Assembly (NCBI GenBank): GCA_964569025.1 | Contig: CAZMSQ010000020.1 | Location: forward strand, 1-38,690 | Length of the DNA: 38,690 nt | Direction of reading: 5' to 3' | From: CAZMSQ01 sp964569025 | GTDB taxonomy: Bacteria; Bacteroidota; Bacteroidia; Chitinophagales; Saprospiraceae | Shown here: positions 24,668 to 32,368 of the stretch, piece by piece | Layout: each line of letters opens with the position of its first letter | Numbering within the stretch: the stretch's first letter is position 1 | Notes under the pieces: model-generated | The model's database searches: none | Told to the model about the DNA's origin: nothing | The model's input: the letters and a program-made list of their open reading frames with translations, nothing else | Made by a program: the position numbers and the translations under genes

Positions 24668-26209
24668 CTAAAACGGAATCACATCATCTGAATTCAGCCG
24701 GGATGAACGGGTAATAATACCCTGATTTGGGTCATTGAAATCCGGAAGGGAATTAAAATTGGGGTCACCGAGGTCTGAAAATTTGGCGAACTCCTCGGTA
24801 AACCTAAGCCTGACCGTATCGGTGGCGCCGTTTCTGTGCTTTGCCACAATGATTTCAGCCAAACCCTTTTGGGAGTTTCCATCCTCATCTTCAGTGATTT
24901 GGTAGTATTCTGGGCGGTAGATGAAAGAGACGATATCTGCGTCTTGTTCAATTGAACCGGATTCTCGAAGATCGGAGAGCTGGGGCTTTTTGGTGCCACC
25001 GCGCATTTCTACGGCCCGGCTCAGTTGAGAGAGGGCGATGACCGGGACATTCAACTCTTTCGCAAGAGCCTTGAGGGAGCGGGAAATGGCGCTGACCTCC
25101 TGCTCACGGTTGCCCTTGCCACGGTCGGAGCCCCCGGTCATAAGCTGAAGGTAATCGATGACAATCAGCTGGATATCATGCTGCATTTTGAGCCGCCTGC
25201 ATTTGGCTCGCAGTTCAAAAATATTGATGCCGGGGGTATCATCGATGAAAATCGGGGCTTCACTCATCCTGTCTACGGCCCTGTGCAGGTTTTTCCAGTC
25301 ACCCTCAGAGAGCTTGCCGGTGCGCAGCTTTTGGCTTGAAATACCTGACTCCATGGAAAGAAGGCGTTGCACGAGCTGAATGTTTGACATTTCCAAAGAG
25401 AATAAGGCCACCCCTTTGCCAAAATCCATGGCTGCATTGCGGGCCATGGATAATACAAAAGATGTCTTACCCATGGCTGGTCGGGCGGCAATGATAATCA
25501 GATCGGAGGGCTGCCAGCCAGAGGTCAGGAGGTCGAGATCCGTGAATCCGGACGGGATGCCAGTCAGACCATCCTCTTTTTGGGCCAGTTCTTCAAGCTG
25601 CTTGATGAGGCGGCTTGAAAGGGCAGACATCCGCTCAACACCTTTTGACAAGTTGATTTCAGTTATTTCGAAGAGCTGCCGCTCGGCAGCGTCGAGCAGT
25701 TCGAACACATCGGTTGTGTCTTCGAATGCATCGCGGATAATGGTGGTGCTGGCGTGAATCAATTGGCGCTGTATGAATTTCTGAGCCACAATCCGGGCAT
25801 GAAATTCAATATTCGCGGCAGAGGCAACCCTGTTGGTCAGGTCGACCAGTTTGTATGCTCCGCCAATTTTTTCCAGTTCTCCGGATTTGCGCAGGGCTTC
25901 TGTCACCGTAAGCAGATCAATGGGCTCTGATTTGCTGAAGAGCGTTTTCATAGCCGCATAAATGGTCTGATGGGCTTCGGTGTAAAAGCTGTCTGGCTGA
26001 AGGATATCGAGCACAACAGGCAGGGCATCTTTATCGAGCATGATTGCTCCCAGTACCGCTTCTTCCAAATCGGTGGCCTGAGGCTGCACACGCCCAAATA
26101 CATAGCTCGATAAATCAGGACCTCCTGTTTTGACAGGGGTTTTCCGACGGGTTGCAGATTTTTGTGTTCCTTCTGGCTTGGTGCTGTCTGGCATAGGCTG
26201 TGAATGCAT
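24668..26209 (-). CDS. dnaB: Replicative DNA helicase DnaB
   Basis: DnaB is the hexameric helicase that unwinds DNA ahead of the replication fork. The 513-residue protein has a short basic N-terminal tail, the N-terminal interaction domain (about 45-150, beginning LEEAVLGAIMLD), a linker, and the RecA-like ATPase domain with Walker A RPAMGKT at 243-249 and Walker B LIVIDYLQLM (Asp352). The late motifs ALSQLSRAVE and SDLRESGSIEQDADIV are intact. No intein or insertion is present. An ATG five codons downstream (26194) is an alternative start. It ends at the 26-base palindrome. Confidence 0.97.
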   Translation of the reverse strand: MHSQPMPDSTKPEGTQKSATRRKTPVKTGGPDLSSYVFGRVQPQATDLEEAVLGAIMLDKDALPVVLDILQPDSFYTEAHQTIYAAMKTLFSKSEPIDLLTVTEALRKSGELEKIGGAYKLVDLTNRVASAANIEFHARIVAQKFIQRQLIHASTTIIRDAFEDTTDVFELLDAAERQLFEITEINLSKGVERMSALSSRLIKQLEELAQKEDGLTGIPSGFTDLDLLTSGWQPSDLIIIAARPAMGKTSFVLSMARNAAMDFGKGVALFSLEMSNIQLVQRLLSMESGISSQKLRTGKLSEGDWKNLHRAVDRMSEAPIFIDDTPGINIFELRAKCRRLKMQHDIQLIVIDYLQLMTGGSDRGKGNREQEVSAISRSLKALAKELNVPVIALSQLSRAVEMRGGTKKPQLSDLRESGSIEQDADIVSFIYRPEYYQITEDEDGNSQKGLAEIIVAKHRNGATDTVRLRFTEEFAKFSDLGDPNFNSLPDFNDPNQGIITRSSRLNSDDVIPF

Positions 26210-26268
26210 TTGGGGAGAAAAGGAGTTGAAGATAGCACGAATCTTTCAATTTTCCGGAATCATCATAT

Positions 26269-26565
26269 TTAAACATTTTCATTCTCCACTACCTCAACTG
26301 TTGACCATGCCTCCGGAGGTCCTGCAAACAAGCGTTTTGTCGAAGCCCAGGTGTCCTGAAAAAATGGGGAAGATCTGTATGTTTCAAGCGCATGCTCACT
26401 TTCCCAATGGCTGATGGTGAAAAACGTGGTGTCATCGGCTTGCAGAAGGCGGAGGTAAGAACACCCGGGGAAGTGCCGGATGTTTTCGCGCCTCTCCCGG
26501 AATAATGCGAGAAAATTTTGAACCTGATCAGGCTGGAAAGTCATTTTGACAAGGCGGATGAGCAT
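26269..26565 (-). CDS. Antibiotic biosynthesis monooxygenase (ABM) fold protein
   Basis: A 98-residue protein from the ATG at 26565 (MLIRLVKMTFQPDQ); the frame is open further upstream, but that part is unlike the family. It shows the ferredoxin-like ABM pattern: a first strand with conserved VKMTF, FLALFRERRENIRHFPGCSYLRLL, then FFTISHWESEHALETYRSSPFF. Small ABM proteins include heme-degrading and quinol-oxidising enzymes and many of unknown role. In Bacteroidota a short version like this is often annotated only by the fold. It lies 59 bases upstream of dnaB on the same strand, and diverges from phoH. Confidence 0.8.
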   Translation of the reverse strand: MLIRLVKMTFQPDQVQNFLALFRERRENIRHFPGCSYLRLLQADDTTFFTISHWESEHALETYRSSPFFQDTWASTKRLFAGPPEAWSTVEVVENENV

Positions 26566-26685
26566 GGAGTGGCGTTTATGTGGAAACAAATGCGGGAAGA
26601 TCGGTTGGATATGGGTGAAATCCAAACAGAGGAAGTCCTCCAAAAATTATTCATTGTGGCGGTGAAAGGATCAAGGGGAAAGTGG

Positions 26686-26693
26686 TACTTTTG
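26686..26693 (+). promoter_or_regulatory. Candidate -7 box for phoH
   Basis: TACTTTTG is an exact TAnnTTTG match 65 bases before the phoH TTG codon. No TTG lies at the usual spacing upstream, so only half of the promoter signature is present. Transcription from it would leave a leader of about 55-60 bases. Confidence 0.4.
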
Positions 26694-26758
26694 GACGGCA
26701 ACTATTCATTGAACACATCAAATCAACACAGACTATCGGACAGCACAGTGAAATCGTA

Positions 26759-27751
26759 TTGACCATTGAGGGAGTCGATGAGTTGGCATTTTTTGGGAAA
26801 AACAATCAGCATATCCGGTTGTTGAGAGACGCCTTTCCTGAGGTCAGCATTACCTCCCGCGGGCACACTTTGAAACTGGTTGGTGAGAAAAAGTTTACCC
26901 AAAACGCCAAAGAAAAAGTCGAGAAAATGGTCCGTTATCTCAGAGAGCACCACTCTCTGAACGAGCAGGAAGTTGAAGATTTGCTTCGTGGCGAAGGGGC
27001 CGTTGATTCGCGCATTGGTCCTGGTGCTGCGGGAAGCAGTGTGACGCTGCTGTATGGCCGCAACGGCAAAGCAATACGTGCCAAAACAGTGAATCAGAAG
27101 CGTCTGATTGAGTCTTCCGAACACAATGATATCGTCTTTGCCATTGGTCCCGCCGGAACGGGAAAGACCTACACCGCGGTAGCTTTGGCCGTCAGGGCAC
27201 TGAAAAACAGGCTGGTCAAAAAGATTATCCTGACAAGGCCTGCCGTAGAGGCTGGCGAGAGCCTTGGCTTTCTACCGGGTGATCTCAAGGAAAAGATAGA
27301 CCCGTACCTCAGGCCTCTGTATGATGCCCTTGATGATATGATTCCGGCTGAAAAGCTCAACCGTTTTATGACGGATCGGACCATTGAAATTGCGCCTTTG
27401 GCATTTATGAGGGGTCGGACGCTTGATAATGCATTTATCATACTGGATGAGGCGCAGAATGCGACCACGATGCAGCTCAAGATGTTTTTGACTCGCCTCG
27501 GCCCTTCGGCCAAGTGTATCATCACTGGTGATCTTTCGCAGGTTGATTTGCCATTTAACATCAAATCGGGGCTTCGGTATGCAGTGAGGCTGCTTGGCAA
27601 GTTGCACGGCATCGGCGTGGTGCGGCTTACTGATGAAGACGTGGTGCGCCATCGGCTGGTCAGGGAAATTATTCGTGCTTACGATACTGCTGAAGAACGC
27701 CGCCGGGCCGAACAGGAATCAGATTCTGGTGTTGGAGGGGAAGAAGAATAA
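26759..27751 (+). CDS. phoH: PhoH family P-loop ATPase
   Basis: PhoH-like proteins are ATPases linked to RNA metabolism and phosphate starvation, with roles still unclear. The 330-residue protein has an N-terminal region aligned with the family (FFGKNNQHIRLLRDAFP, then SRGHTLKLVG), Walker A GPAGTGKT at 130-137 and Walker B with Asp230-Glu231 (FIILDEAQNAT), followed by ITGDLSQVDLP. The only standard start codon in the open frame is TTG at 26759; the frame is open upstream to 26666 but offers no ATG or GTG, so a non-standard ATT at 26708 is the only other possibility. DUF1015 follows after 31 bases. Confidence 0.93.
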   Translation: MTIEGVDELAFFGKNNQHIRLLRDAFPEVSITSRGHTLKLVGEKKFTQNAKEKVEKMVRYLREHHSLNEQEVEDLLRGEGAVDSRIGPGAAGSSVTLLYGRNGKAIRAKTVNQKRLIESSEHNDIVFAIGPAGTGKTYTAVALAVRALKNRLVKKIILTRPAVEAGESLGFLPGDLKEKIDPYLRPLYDALDDMIPAEKLNRFMTDRTIEIAPLAFMRGRTLDNAFIILDEAQNATTMQLKMFLTRLGPSAKCIITGDLSQVDLPFNIKSGLRYAVRLLGKLHGIGVVRLTDEDVVRHRLVREIIRAYDTAEERRRAEQESDSGVGGEEE

Positions 27752-27782
27752 CACCGCGGCTGCGTTCGCACAACGATCAGGT

Positions 27783-28886
27783 ATGCACCTATTCCCGTTT
27801 CAGGCCAAATATCCGAACTTCGACTACATCACCAGTCCGGATTCCTTTTTCTCCAATGTCAAGGAGGAATACAACGATTACGACGACAGTGGCTTTTTCA
27901 GAAAGACTCCTGAGGAGGGATTTTACATTTATGAAATCCGCACCGGAAATCGCTCTTTTACAGGCTTGGTTGCCTGCGTGGATATTCGGGATTACCTCGA
28001 CGGCCATATCCGGCGTCACGAGGATACCCTCGCTGCAAAAGAGCAGCGGCAGATGCAGCTTCTGATGCACCGCAATGCCATGGTGAAACCGGTATTGCTG
28101 TTCCATCAGCCTCTTGTTTCACTGTCAGAGTTTCTGGAGCGCTTCAAGGACGATTCATCTCTTTTGACCACGCATTTTGAGACGCCGGATGAATCACATA
28201 CCCTATGGAAGGTGACCGGAGAGCGAGATGTCAAGTATCTGCAGAATCAGTTTTTTCAGCACATTCCGGATGCGTACATTGCTGACGGTCACCACAGAAG
28301 CAGCATGGCAGCCTTGTTGTATGAGCGCCGGAAGGGAAAGCCTGACCAGCATAAATTTGGGCGGCTTTTGTGTGCTTTTTTTCCAGAGAGCGATCTGGAA
28401 ATTCTTGATTACAACCGTATCGTGGATGCATTCGGCGAGCTTTCCGTGGCCCGCTTTATGGGCCATCTCTCCCAAGTCGTCGACATAGAAGTCTTATCTG
28501 CACCCGCAAAGCCGTCAGAACAACATCAGATGACCATGCTCATCAACAGAGAGTGGTTTTCTCTTCGATGGAAGGCGCATATCCTCCAAAACTGGCCAGA
28601 GCGGGTTATTCTGGATGCGAGTCTATTGGATCGCTATGTTATTCGGGAGATTTTTGGCATAGAAGATGTTCGCAACGACCAGCGCCTTAAATATATGGAG
28701 GGCTCCAAAGGGTTAGATGAATTTCGCAATACCGTGAATAAATCCGATCAGCGGGTCGGCTTTTGTCTGAGTCCGGTCTATGTTGAGGGGTTGAAGGAGG
28801 TGGCTGACTCGGGCAAGGTGATGCCTCCAAAATCTACCTGGTTTGAACCCAGGATGCGAAACGGGCTGATTGTCTATGAAATTTGA
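27783..28886 (+). CDS. DUF1015 family protein
   Basis: The ATG at 27783 gives 367 residues; the frame extends upstream into phoH, which I reject as coding. The DUF1015 signature YIADGHHRSSMAALLYER lies at about residue 160-180, and the family context LKYMEGSKGLDEF and FCLSPVYVEGLKEVADSGKVMPPKSTWFEPR-type ending is present (key part KVMPPKSTWF). The function is unknown; an enzyme role has been suggested because of the conserved His-His motif. It is slightly shorter than the usual ~410 residues at the N terminus. Many Bacteroidota have this gene beside serine biosynthesis genes, which is not the case here. The FAD oxidoreductase starts 21 bases downstream. Confidence 0.88.
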   Translation: MHLFPFQAKYPNFDYITSPDSFFSNVKEEYNDYDDSGFFRKTPEEGFYIYEIRTGNRSFTGLVACVDIRDYLDGHIRRHEDTLAAKEQRQMQLLMHRNAMVKPVLLFHQPLVSLSEFLERFKDDSSLLTTHFETPDESHTLWKVTGERDVKYLQNQFFQHIPDAYIADGHHRSSMAALLYERRKGKPDQHKFGRLLCAFFPESDLEILDYNRIVDAFGELSVARFMGHLSQVVDIEVLSAPAKPSEQHQMTMLINREWFSLRWKAHILQNWPERVILDASLLDRYVIREIFGIEDVRNDQRLKYMEGSKGLDEFRNTVNKSDQRVGFCLSPVYVEGLKEVADSGKVMPPKSTWFEPRMRNGLIVYEI

Positions 28887-28907
28887 CAGACCTGTTCAAC
28901 TGCTTCT

Positions 28908-30221
28908 ATGCATGTGGTCATTATCGGGAATGGGATCAGCGGAATCTCTGCGGCTCGCGCTGTCAGAAGCTTGAACCAGAAGTGCCGTATTTCTGTCATA
29001 TCGGATGAGTCTGATTACTTTTATTCCCGCACAGCCCTGATGTATGTGTTTATGGGGCAGCTCAAAAGTGAGCACCTCAAGCCATATCCCAATTCTTTGT
29101 GGAAATCCGAGCGAATTACCCTTATTCGCGGACTTGTTGAACACATTGATACTGAGCGGAAGAATATACTCTACAAAGCCTCAGGAGACGGCTCTCACAC
29201 CCATTTCCTACCGCCTGATGCACTGACATACGACCGGCTAGTCATTGCTTGTGGATCGGTCCCCAGACCTCCCCTATGGCCGGGGGCTCACCTCATTGGT
29301 GTTTGCCATTTGCACACGCAAGGGGATCTCACAAAGATGGAATCTCTGATGGACGGATTGAAACGGGCTGTCATAGTTGGAGGTGGACTGACGGGCGTGG
29401 AAATGGCTGAAATGATGTACGCTCGGGGGGTGGAGGTCACCATGCTGGTGCGGGAGCCGGGCTATTTTGCGAATGTCCTGCCACCGGAGGAGTCGGAGCT
29501 CGTAAGTGCACATATCCAAAGCCATGGCATTGACCTTCGTCTCAATACAGAACTGAAGTCCATCGAAGATGACGGCACAGGGAGGGTTGCTGGTGTTGTC
29601 ATTTCAGCCGGTGAGCACATTGCCTGCGGTCTTGTCGGTCTCACCATCGGAGTCAGGCCGAATGCGGGGTGGCTGGAGCACACTCCGCTTGACATCAGAG
29701 ACGGAATTTTGGTTGATGAGTATCTGAGAAGCAGCATACCTGACATTTTCGCCATTGGCGACTGTGCCGAGCTTCGCTCACCAGATGAGGGGCGCCAGCC
29801 AATTGAGGCCATGTGGTACACCGGCAGACTCATGGGAGAGACAGTTGCCCGCACTGTTTGTGGTCATCCGACGCCTTATCGTCCCGGGGTGTGGTACAAT
29901 TCGGCAAAATTTTTTGATATGCTTTACCACGCTTACGGTTATGTGCCAAATACATGGCAAGCTCCGTACGCCAGTTTGTATTGGGCTCACGAAAACGGCC
30001 GTCGTAGCTTCAGGCTGATGTACCGCCTGGACACAGGAGCGGTGACGGGCATGACCAGTCTTGGCATTGCTCTGCGGCAGGAGGTATGTACTCGCTGGAT
30101 TGAGGAGGGGGCGACTATTGATTTTGTCATTGGACATTTGGGGAGCGCTCATTTTGAGGGGGAGCTGAGTCGGAATTGGCTTGGGGCCATTGCCGGGGCG
30201 CTGCGGGGGCAGATGCGATGA
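28908..30221 (+). CDS. FAD/NAD(P)-dependent pyridine nucleotide oxidoreductase
   Basis: A 437-residue flavoprotein of the two-dinucleotide-fold class that transfers electrons between NAD(P)H and an acceptor. The FAD site GNGISG is at residues 7-12, the NAD(P) site GGGLTG at 158-163, and the second FAD motif IFAIGDCAE at 280-288. There is no CxxC redox pair next to the FAD site, so it is not a disulfide reductase; it resembles ferredoxin/rubredoxin reductases and the N-terminal part of NirB. The ~120-residue C-terminal domain after residue 310 is long and Trp/Tyr-rich. It follows DUF1015 by 21 bases. A membrane polyferredoxin is encoded 0.6 kb downstream and could be its partner; that is inference. 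Confidence 0.87.
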   Translation: MHVVIIGNGISGISAARAVRSLNQKCRISVISDESDYFYSRTALMYVFMGQLKSEHLKPYPNSLWKSERITLIRGLVEHIDTERKNILYKASGDGSHTHFLPPDALTYDRLVIACGSVPRPPLWPGAHLIGVCHLHTQGDLTKMESLMDGLKRAVIVGGGLTGVEMAEMMYARGVEVTMLVREPGYFANVLPPEESELVSAHIQSHGIDLRLNTELKSIEDDGTGRVAGVVISAGEHIACGLVGLTIGVRPNAGWLEHTPLDIRDGILVDEYLRSSIPDIFAIGDCAELRSPDEGRQPIEAMWYTGRLMGETVARTVCGHPTPYRPGVWYNSAKFFDMLYHAYGYVPNTWQAPYASLYWAHENGRRSFRLMYRLDTGAVTGMTSLGIALRQEVCTRWIEEGATIDFVIGHLGSAHFEGELSRNWLGAIAGALRGQMR

Positions 30222-30232
30222 TGCAGAGGTGG

Positions 30233-30318
30233 GCGATGGGGGCGCCCATGAGGGGCGCCCTTGCTGGGGGAGATGGGGAGCTGTGCGATGCTGGGGCGCC
30301 CACGAGGGGCGCCCTTGC
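30233..30318. repeat. Pair of GGGCGCCC hairpin repeats after the oxidoreductase
   Basis: Two near-identical units of 32 and 34 bases (30233-30264 and 30285-30318) each read GCGATG, then GGGGCGCCC, AYGA, GGGGCGCCC and TTGC. They differ by a CT insertion and one C/T change. Each unit folds into an 8-base-pair all-GC stem, and GGGCGCCC is itself a palindrome. The second unit is followed after ten bases by eight Ts (30327-30334). Together they probably terminate the phoH-to-oxidoreductase transcript. Confidence 0.7.
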
Positions 30319-30334
30319 GGCGGGGATTTTTTTT
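30285..30334 (+). terminator. Probable terminator after the oxidoreductase gene
   Basis: The second GGGCGCCC hairpin is followed by GGCGGGGA and eight Ts. The spacing between stem and T-run is longer than usual, so termination could be partial. The T-run directly abuts the next promoter box, so the two signals share bases. Confidence 0.5.
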
Positions 30335-30341
30335 ATCTTTG
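30334..30341 (+). promoter_or_regulatory. Candidate -7 box for the lipoprotein/polyferredoxin unit
   Basis: TATCTTTG is an exact TAnnTTTG match 38 bases before the lipoprotein ATG. A TTG lies at 30315-30317, 16 bases upstream, slightly closer than usual. This indicates a transcription unit separate from the upstream oxidoreductase. Confidence 0.5.
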
Positions 30342-30379
30342 TGTGAATCTTATTTGATTATATCTAATTGTTTGTCATT

Positions 30380-30784
30380 ATGATCCGATCATTTAGCTTG
30401 TTTGTTTTGATTTTTGGACTATGCGTTGTCATGTCCTGCAAAGATGGCAGTACGACTGAAGAAGTAGTGCCTGTCAATCCTATTTTTGGTCATTGGAAAG
30501 TCATCAATCCGAACGTGGAAGCTCATCTGCTGGTCAGGCCTGATTCTACATTTCATGTCGATATCCTCGCTCAGGAAGGTATTGAGGCAGAGGGTGTTGC
30601 CACTGTTGAATCCGATAGCCGCGTTACATTTGTCAATACAGGTGGTACTGATACTGTGGCTTCTAATCCGGTGCCGGGGACGTATGATTTTCAGATAACG
30701 TCTGATACCCTGCGGTTTACGGTGGTCAGTGATACATTGAGTCGCCGGGTTGGTTTGTTGAGCGCTCCCTGGGTGCCAAACTAA
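30380..30784 (+). CDS. Small predicted lipoprotein of unknown function
   Basis: The ATG at 30380 gives 134 residues: a hydrophobic leader with a lipobox ending VVMSC (Cys20), then an acidic linker (KDGSTTEE) and a beta-rich domain. The stretch IFGHWKVINPN resembles the first strand of lipocalin-like small lipoproteins of Bacteroidota, with its G-x-W, but the rest is too short and divergent for an assignment. It is encoded 39 bases upstream of the polyferredoxin and probably shares its transcript. Confidence 0.7.
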   Translation: MIRSFSLFVLIFGLCVVMSCKDGSTTEEVVPVNPIFGHWKVINPNVEAHLLVRPDSTFHVDILAQEGIEAEGVATVESDSRVTFVNTGGTDTVASNPVPGTYDFQITSDTLRFTVVSDTLSRRVGLLSAPWVPN

Positions 30785-30823
30785 CAGGAACTGCCACAGG
30801 GTGAGTCAAATGAGGAGATTCCA

Positions 30824-32368
30824 ATGCTGAAACAGTATCGGGTGAAGAGACTGTTTGAGAAAACAACATTGTTTTCTCTCACAGGATGGTTGGGTCTTCT
30901 GATTCTTTTGCTGGCGCAGTTGGGGTTTGATTATGAGGCCCTGCCAGGCCTCGTTGCCGAATGTGCCCTTGTAGCGTCAGCAGCCGGGGTTATTGGTTAT
31001 GCTTATTCCGTAAAGAAAAGCAAGCCTGGTGGACTGCGAAACCTCGGGATATTTCACAGGTCTCTCTCAACGAGAGGAGTTGCCGGATGGTTGCTGGGAA
31101 TGGCTCTGACGGCATTGTATGTGATTCTGTACTTTTTTCCCGAAATGCTTGGGTATGGTGGAGGCGAAGCAGCCAACACCCGACTTATTGGCTTGTTCGA
31201 TCCGCTCAGTATGGCTCTCAAGGGACAGCCGGCAAGCCAATGGTTTGTGTACGGGGTACTCTACACCTTTGCCGTGGTGGTTTTCGGCCTGCGCTTTCTC
31301 ATCAAATACCGACATAACAGGTATCAGGTTATCAGGACCTTGTCGGTGATGTTCTTTCAGTTCGGATTTGCATTTCTCCTTCCAGAAATTCTCATGCGCC
31401 TTCAGTATCCATACTACGATGCGAAGAACATGTGGCCTCTCAATTATTCCTTTTTTGACGCCTGGAGCCTCGATGGATTTCTGAATTCCGGTGCGGCCGG
31501 ACTCCTCATGCTTCTGTTCGGGCTGGTCATGATTTTTGTGATCTCACCCGTACTGACCTATTTCTACGGAAAGCGATGGTATTGCTCATGGGTGTGTGGG
31601 TGCGGAGGACTGGCAGAGACGGCAGGAGACCCATTCAGGCATTTGTCATCATCATCAGCAGGTGCCTGGAAATTGGAGCGATGGCTTATTCATTCTATTC
31701 TGGTCGTTGCAGTGATTATGACGCTTGGCGTTCTCTATTCGTATTTTTCTGACCATAGTGAATCACTGTGGGTTTCCAGAGCATTTTTTGTTTTTGCCAT
31801 CAGTATTCTGTTTATGGGATTGGGTATTTGGGTGCTCACTGACCGGAAGCGATTCAAGAGCCTTGATCCCAGGGCTCGGAATGTCGCGCTTACCGTGGGT
31901 GCAGGATGTATATTGCTGTTAACTGTTTCTCATCTTGCTGGGGGGAGCCGGGTACTTTTTGTGCCGGTTGAGTCGCTTCGTTCTTGGTACGGATTTCTGA
32001 TAGGTGCGATCTTTTCAGGAGTTATTGGGGTCGGGTTTTACCCCATTCTTGGAAGTCGCGTCTGGTGTCGTTTTGGGTGTCCGATGGCTGCGATTTTGGG
32101 TATTCAGCAGCGGTTTTTCAGTCGATTCCGGATCACAACCAATGGCGGGCAGTGCATTTCATGTGGGAATTGCACGACCTATTGTGAAATGGGTATTGAC
32201 GTGAGAATGTACGCACAACGGGGGGAAGATATTCTGCGGGCTTCTTGCGTAGGGTGTGGAATCTGTTCAGAGGTTTGTCCGAGAGGGGTCCTCAGGCTTG
32301 AGAATGGCCCTGTGCCTGAGACGGTTGGGTCGAGTTTGGTGAATCACTTGCTTCTATCCGCCAGATAA
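30824..32368 (+). CDS. Membrane-bound 4Fe-4S polyferredoxin, NapH/NosR-like
   Basis: A 514-residue membrane protein with several hydrophobic segments (for example around 18-35, 85-105, 145-165, 225-245, 290-340, 395-410). It carries Cys254-x3-Cys258-x-Cys260 (WYCSWVCGCGG), Cys415/Cys419 (WCRFGCP), and two classical 4Fe-4S clusters at C-terminal positions 444-454 (CISCGNC ... C) and 475-485 (CVGCGIC ... CP). NapH, NosR and CcoG share this general layout and pass electrons across or along the membrane. The first site differs from the usual CxxxCP because GC replaces the Pro. I do not recognise a named subfamily. Its 3' end overlaps the convergent OmpA-family gene by 25 bases. Confidence 0.82.
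   Translation: MLKQYRVKRLFEKTTLFSLTGWLGLLILLLAQLGFDYEALPGLVAECALVASAAGVIGYAYSVKKSKPGGLRNLGIFHRSLSTRGVAGWLLGMALTALYVILYFFPEMLGYGGGEAANTRLIGLFDPLSMALKGQPASQWFVYGVLYTFAVVVFGLRFLIKYRHNRYQVIRTLSVMFFQFGFAFLLPEILMRLQYPYYDAKNMWPLNYSFFDAWSLDGFLNSGAAGLLMLLFGLVMIFVISPVLTYFYGKRWYCSWVCGCGGLAETAGDPFRHLSSSSAGAWKLERWLIHSILVVAVIMTLGVLYSYFSDHSESLWVSRAFFVFAISILFMGLGIWVLTDRKRFKSLDPRARNVALTVGAGCILLLTVSHLAGGSRVLFVPVESLRSWYGFLIGAIFSGVIGVGFYPILGSRVWCRFGCPMAAILGIQQRFFSRFRITTNGGQCISCGNCTTYCEMGIDVRMYAQRGEDILRASCVGCGICSEVCPRGVLRLENGPVPETVGSSLVNHLLLSAR

Noticed and set aside
24371..24671. Open frames of 64-92 codons through the repeat block
   Set aside because: They run across repeats and the N gap in both strands, share the repeat sequence, and match no recognised protein family.
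26566..26643. N-terminal extension of the ABM-fold gene
   Set aside because: The added residues (up to 26) are unlike the family, whose first strand begins at the ATG at 26565.
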